Positions 60,842-64,000 of a stretch of 64,000 nt of DNA are shown one piece after another. Location of the stretch: assembly GCA_963698435.1 (NCBI GenBank), contig CAVOQV010000007.1, positions 1-64,000 on the forward strand. The letters run 5' to 3'. Under the pieces are notes generated by a model. It had not been told where the DNA came from. It was given only the letters and a program-made list of their open reading frames with translations, and searched no databases. The first letter of the stretch is position 1, and every line of letters starts with the position of its first letter. Position numbers and translations under genes: made by a program. Source of the DNA: Sva-07 sp963698435. Lineage in GTDB: Bacteria > Actinomycetota > Acidimicrobiia > Acidimicrobiales > Ilumatobacteraceae.

Positions 60842-62431
60842 CACGGGGGTCTCGGTGACGTTGGTCGGGCCGATCTCGAGCCAGTGGTACATGTGCTCCC
60901 AGAAGTGGCGGATCTTGGTCTCGTTGTAGTTGCCGAAGACGACCTCGTCCTGGCCGAGCGCCTTGAGCCCGCGCTGCACCTGAGGGAGGTTGATCGAGTC
61001 CTGCTGGAAGATCTTCGACGTCGGGCCGAGTTCCGGGGCCATCGTCCAGTCGTCGTCGGGGCCGAGATGGGTGACCTTCGCCGGTGCGGGACGGTTGGCC
61101 TGGTCCTTCCAGGGGACGAACATCATCACTTCGAAGATCGATTCGTCGGGATTGTTCCCGTTCGGGCGGAACCGGTAGAAGAGCGCGTTGAAGGTGCCCC
61201 ACGGTGACCAGTTGGGGAACACCGAGTAGTACATCGCGTCGAGCAGCTCGGCGTCGCTGAACTGCTCGGGGTCGAGTTCGTCGCCGTACTGGGCTCGCAG
61301 TCCTTCGCGTCGCTGTGCGGCGATCCATGCCCGGACTTCGGCCGGGTCGTCGACGCCCTCGGGCGGTACCGGCGTGCTCAACGGTGCGTCGAGCACACCC
61401 TCGGGCGTCGGGCCGCCGATCCACTTGCACAGGTGTGGATCGCCCTGGGTGACCGGCCCGTCGAGGTGGTTGCCCTCATCGTCGAACAGGCTCTCGTTGC
61501 CGTCGAGGTCGATCACCTTGACCCGGCCGAGCTCGACGCGCTCGTAGACGTGACCGTTCATCGGATGCCGGTAGCGGGCGTACTGCATGCCGTCGTCGAG
61601 GCGCTCGTAGTGGGGCATCCCCTCCAGGTGCGGACTCTCGATGCCCTGCGGCGAGATCGCCCGCGAGAAGTTGGCGTAGGTGTCGTACCGGGTGTTGGCG
61701 TCGCCGAGGTAGTCCATCAGCGTCGGATGCGTCGCGACGACGTGGTACGACTCCATGAACGCCTCCTGGCACGCCTTCCAGTTGACCCGCATGATCTTCT
61801 CGACATGAGCAACCTTCACTCGTCGCTCGAACGGATAGGCCGCGAAATGGTCGTCGAGGCCCGCAAGGTGATCGGCCAGTGGCCCGGCGTCGGGGTCGGG
61901 GTTGACGAACACGAAGCCGTGCCAGGTGTCGACCCGCGCCTCGGGGAGGGCGTAGTCAGCCGCGGTGACGCTCGGGAAGTCCCACTCGCAAGGAATTTCC
62001 TTCAGCGAGCCATCGAGATTCCACGACCAACCGTGGAACGCACAGCGCAGGTTCTTCGCCCCCTCGCCGTGTGCCTCGCGGAGCCGTCGCCCGCGGTGTA
62101 GGCAGGCGTTGCGGTAGGCCTTGATGCCGTCGGCGGTGCGCACGATCAGGAACGACATGTCGGCGATCTCGTAGACGTGGTAGTCGCCGACGTTCGGGAT
62201 CTCCTCCTCGAGACAGGCGAGCTGCCAGACCCGGCTCCAGAGCTTCTCCACTTCGAGCGCGTGGAACTCGGGCGAGGTGTAGTACCACGCGGGGACCCGT
62301 GTGTTTCCCTCGCGCAGCCCCACGCGTGACTCGGCGCGCAGGAGGTCGGACACTGGGTGGGAGTCGGCGTCGAGCAACTCGGAGAGGCTGACGCCTGCTG
62401 AGCGGTTGGTGCCGGTGATCGTCTCGGTCAT
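60818..62431 (-). CDS. Rieske oxygenase alpha subunit with a DPHLC-module insert
   Basis: 537 residues from ATG 62431. Rieske ligands C110/H112 in CLHRG and C130/H133 in CAFHGW; iron site in CQEAFMESYHVVATHPT. It is the longest of the six because residues about 285-350 form an insert not present in the close relative at 48284; this insert is homologous to the 97-residue protein at 47994. The C-terminal residues MSQPTA and the TAG stop are encoded by repeat G. It starts 4 bp after the stop of the Rieske gene at 62436 on the same strand, so the two are cotranscribed. Confidence 0.92.
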   Translation of the reverse strand: MTETITGTNRSAGVSLSELLDADSHPVSDLLRAESRVGLREGNTRVPAWYYTSPEFHALEVEKLWSRVWQLACLEEEIPNVGDYHVYEIADMSFLIVRTADGIKAYRNACLHRGRRLREAHGEGAKNLRCAFHGWSWNLDGSLKEIPCEWDFPSVTAADYALPEARVDTWHGFVFVNPDPDAGPLADHLAGLDDHFAAYPFERRVKVAHVEKIMRVNWKACQEAFMESYHVVATHPTLMDYLGDANTRYDTYANFSRAISPQGIESPHLEGMPHYERLDDGMQYARYRHPMNGHVYERVELGRVKVIDLDGNESLFDDEGNHLDGPVTQGDPHLCKWIGGPTPEGVLDAPLSTPVPPEGVDDPAEVRAWIAAQRREGLRAQYGDELDPEQFSDAELLDAMYYSVFPNWSPWGTFNALFYRFRPNGNNPDESIFEVMMFVPWKDQANRPAPAKVTHLGPDDDWTMAPELGPTSKIFQQDSINLPQVQRGLKALGQDEVVFGNYNETKIRHFWEHMYHWLEIGPTNVTETPVSMSQPTA

Positions 62432-62435
62432 CGCT

Positions 62436-63716
62436 TCATGATCGCGCGTCGGCCGGTTCGAGGTACGGGCCGAGCACCTGCTGCATCCGCAACCGCTCGG
62501 GGATTCGTTCGGATCCGATCACGCGGTCGATCTCCTCGTGGAGATGCCAGATCCGTCGCTCCTGGTAGTTGATCGGTATGCCGCGCAACGCGGGCGATTC
62601 CATCGAACGCTGCATCGGCGCCATGTTTCGTTCGTCCTCGGCCATGATCTGGTTGTAGACGCCGCGCCGGTACTGCCAGTGCTCGGGGAGCGCGTCGGGA
62701 TCGAATCGGTCCTCGCCGTCGGGTGGCAGTGCGTAGTAGATCCAGTCAAGACGGGTCGTGTTCTTGTCGATCGGCCAGAACAGGTTGATCGGAAAGCCGA
62801 TCCGACCGAGCGGGATGATGGCATTCGGGAACAAGCTGACCGCAGTGCTGGTGCAGTCGACCATCGGTGGCACACCATCGATTGTCGGGAAGGGCGTCTG
62901 ATCGATGTGTTGCCAGTCGTCCCATGCGCGGAGCCCCATCCGCGAGCAGTGCTGCGTCGAGAACGGCGTGATCATCCGGCTGTGACCGTGCGGGTACAGA
63001 CCCATGGCGGCGCCGCGGTTGTCGAGCACGCTCACGCCGTCGTGGGAGTGGATGTGGCGGAAGTGGTACACCTCCAGGAACGCCTCGGCCGTGACCTTCC
63101 AGTTGCACGGCACGATGCGTGACTCCCGGTAGACCTCACGGAGCCGTTCACCCTGGAACGGCTCGAGCATCTCCCAAGCCGGTCCGAGCCAGTCGCGCAG
63201 TGGCGTCGCCTCGGGGTTCCGGTTGACGAACACGAAGCCGGCGGCGGTCTCGCAGCTCGCCTGTGGGAGGCAGCGCTGTGTCCAGTCGAGGTCGACGAAG
63301 TCGCGTTCGTCGGGCACCGAGACGAGCGTGCCGCCGTCGATCTCGTAGGTCCACGAGTGATACTGGCACCGCAGGCGACGGGCGGATCCCCGCTCGTCGC
63401 GCACGACCGGCGCGCCCCGATGCTGGCAGGTGTTGTAGAAGCAGCGGATCTCGCCGTCGGTGCCCCGCACGATCAGCAGGGGCACACCGAGATCGTCGAA
63501 CGTGATGTAGTCGCCGGGCTCCGCGACGTTCTCGGCTCGGCCGGCGATCACCCACGTGTTGGGCCACAGGAATTCCTGCTCCAGGTCGTGGAACTCGTCG
63601 CTGGTGTGGCGCTCGGTGGGGATGTCGTGGAACGCCGGAAACCCGTCCGGCGGCGCGGTGCGGGCGAACTCGAATTGCATGTCCGCCACGATGCGGTCGA
63701 TCAGGGCCGGGTCCAT
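62436..63716 (-). CDS. Rieske oxygenase alpha subunit
   Basis: 426 residues from ATG 63716; a longer open frame upstream overlaps the preceding gene and is not likely. Rieske ligands C97/H99 in CQHRG and C117/H120 in CQYHSW; iron-site block AEAFLEVYHFRHIHSHD. The sequence VAEPGDYITFDDLGVPLLIVRG matches phenylpropionate-type oxygenases. It starts 1 bp after the stop of the FMN/F420-like gene and precedes the 60818 oxygenase by 4 bp. Two different oxygenases in tandem suggest sequential attack or two subunits of one system. Confidence 0.92.
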   Translation of the reverse strand: MDPALIDRIVADMQFEFARTAPPDGFPAFHDIPTERHTSDEFHDLEQEFLWPNTWVIAGRAENVAEPGDYITFDDLGVPLLIVRGTDGEIRCFYNTCQHRGAPVVRDERGSARRLRCQYHSWTYEIDGGTLVSVPDERDFVDLDWTQRCLPQASCETAAGFVFVNRNPEATPLRDWLGPAWEMLEPFQGERLREVYRESRIVPCNWKVTAEAFLEVYHFRHIHSHDGVSVLDNRGAAMGLYPHGHSRMITPFSTQHCSRMGLRAWDDWQHIDQTPFPTIDGVPPMVDCTSTAVSLFPNAIIPLGRIGFPINLFWPIDKNTTRLDWIYYALPPDGEDRFDPDALPEHWQYRRGVYNQIMAEDERNMAPMQRSMESPALRGIPINYQERRIWHLHEEIDRVIGSERIPERLRMQQVLGPYLEPADARS

Positions 63717-63717
63717 C

Positions 63718-64000
63718 TCACACCTTGGAGCTGGTCTTGCCAGCCGGCGAGTTGGCGAACATTGCCTCGGAGTCGAAACCGATTCGGGCATCGGGATCGA
63801 TGCGGATCACGACGCGGCCCGGCGAGTCGAGGTGGCGGACGAAGGCGGCCTGTGCGGATTCGTCGGTCGGCCGGACCTTGCGGGCGAGCACCGGGTAGAA
63901 CCAGTCGAGTGTCGCCCGGTCATCGAGCACCGTGGCATTGCCCTTGTAGGTGACAGCCTGGCTGATACCGATGTCGGTGCCGCGGCTGCTGACAGCGATC
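63718..64000 (-). CDS. Pyridoxamine-5'-phosphate-oxidase-like flavin/F420-binding protein, C-terminal part
   Basis: The frame runs from the window edge to TGA 63718. Visible residues are SSRGTDIGISQAVTYKGNATVLDD, then FYPVLARKVRPTDESAQAAFVRHLDS and RVVIRIDPDARIGFDSEAMFANSP. This resembles the C-terminal half of split-barrel flavin or F420-dependent proteins of the pyridoxamine-oxidase superfamily, with the Arg-rich LARKVRP segment. The N-terminal half lies outside the window. It is the first visible gene of the operon with the two Rieske oxygenases. Confidence 0.65.
   Translation of the reverse strand, partial: IAVSSRGTDIGISQAVTYKGNATVLDDRATLDWFYPVLARKVRPTDESAQAAFVRHLDSPGRVVIRIDPDARIGFDSEAMFANSPAGKTSSKV

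Overview
The window is 64 kb of very GC-rich, gene-dense DNA. Short overlaps (ATGA, GTGA, TGATG) are common, GTG starts are frequent, and there is a full-length menaquinone pathway block, an actinobacterial-type OleBC fusion, a DUF2510 membrane protein, many short-chain dehydrogenases, Rieske oxygenases and a P450. This points to a free-living aerobic actinomycete. A marine or soil member of the Acidimicrobiia (Ilumatobacter-like) is my best guess, but that is inferred from gene content and not from a marker gene.

Layout. 1-546: the end of a truncated gene, then a stretch holding a stranded 3' half of a tRNA-Met, which looks like an old integration scar. 547-9000: two DUF1254/DUF1214 proteins, an amidase, a large broken cyclase/ATPase/TPR regulator, an ICMT-like methyltransferase and an amidohydrolase. 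9026-14749: an SDR gene divergent from oleA-oleBC-oleD, a complete head-to-head fatty acid condensation route to long-chain olefins. 14783: tRNA-Cys. 15017-19154: a GH10-like surface protein with altered catalytic motifs, PhoH, YbeY and a membrane protein. 19249-28704: menaquinone biosynthesis (menE, menA, menH, menD, menF, menG), with an amidase and a FrnE-type thioredoxin-fold protein inserted; menE carries two frameshifts. 28710-34011: acyl-CoA synthetase, PEP-utilising swivelling-domain protein, enoyl-CoA hydratase and ThuA-like protein. 34093-63720: a catabolic region with six Rieske oxygenase alpha subunits, one Rieske ferredoxin, a P450, five SDRs, three SnoaL-like proteins, two paralogous 520-residue acyl-CoA synthetases, an acyl-CoA dehydrogenase, a carotenoid-oxygenase-like enzyme, a branched-chain amino acid type ABC uptake system, and two TetR regulators with candidate operators. 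Together these look like peripheral oxidation of terpenoid, steroid or aromatic substrates to CoA thioesters followed by beta-oxidation-like steps. No substrate can be named from sequence alone.

Unusual items. (1) A family of twelve 42-bp palindromic repeats, found at seven intergenic loci; five of the seven loci hold two copies at a fixed 61-bp period, and several copies supply the stop codon or C-terminus of a neighbouring gene. (2) A CMD/AhpD-like gene with an in-frame TGA exactly at the second cysteine of a CxxC motif, either a selenocysteine codon or a nonsense mutation. (3) A 97-residue ORF that overlaps a Rieske oxygenase and is homologous to an insert inside another Rieske oxygenase 13 kb away. 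(4) Several damaged genes: an amber stop in the cyclase/ATPase gene, two frameshifts in menE, a frameshift in the LivHM fusion, and a ketosteroid-dehydrogenase-like gene reduced to its two ends. Whether the single-base lesions are real or assembly errors cannot be decided here.
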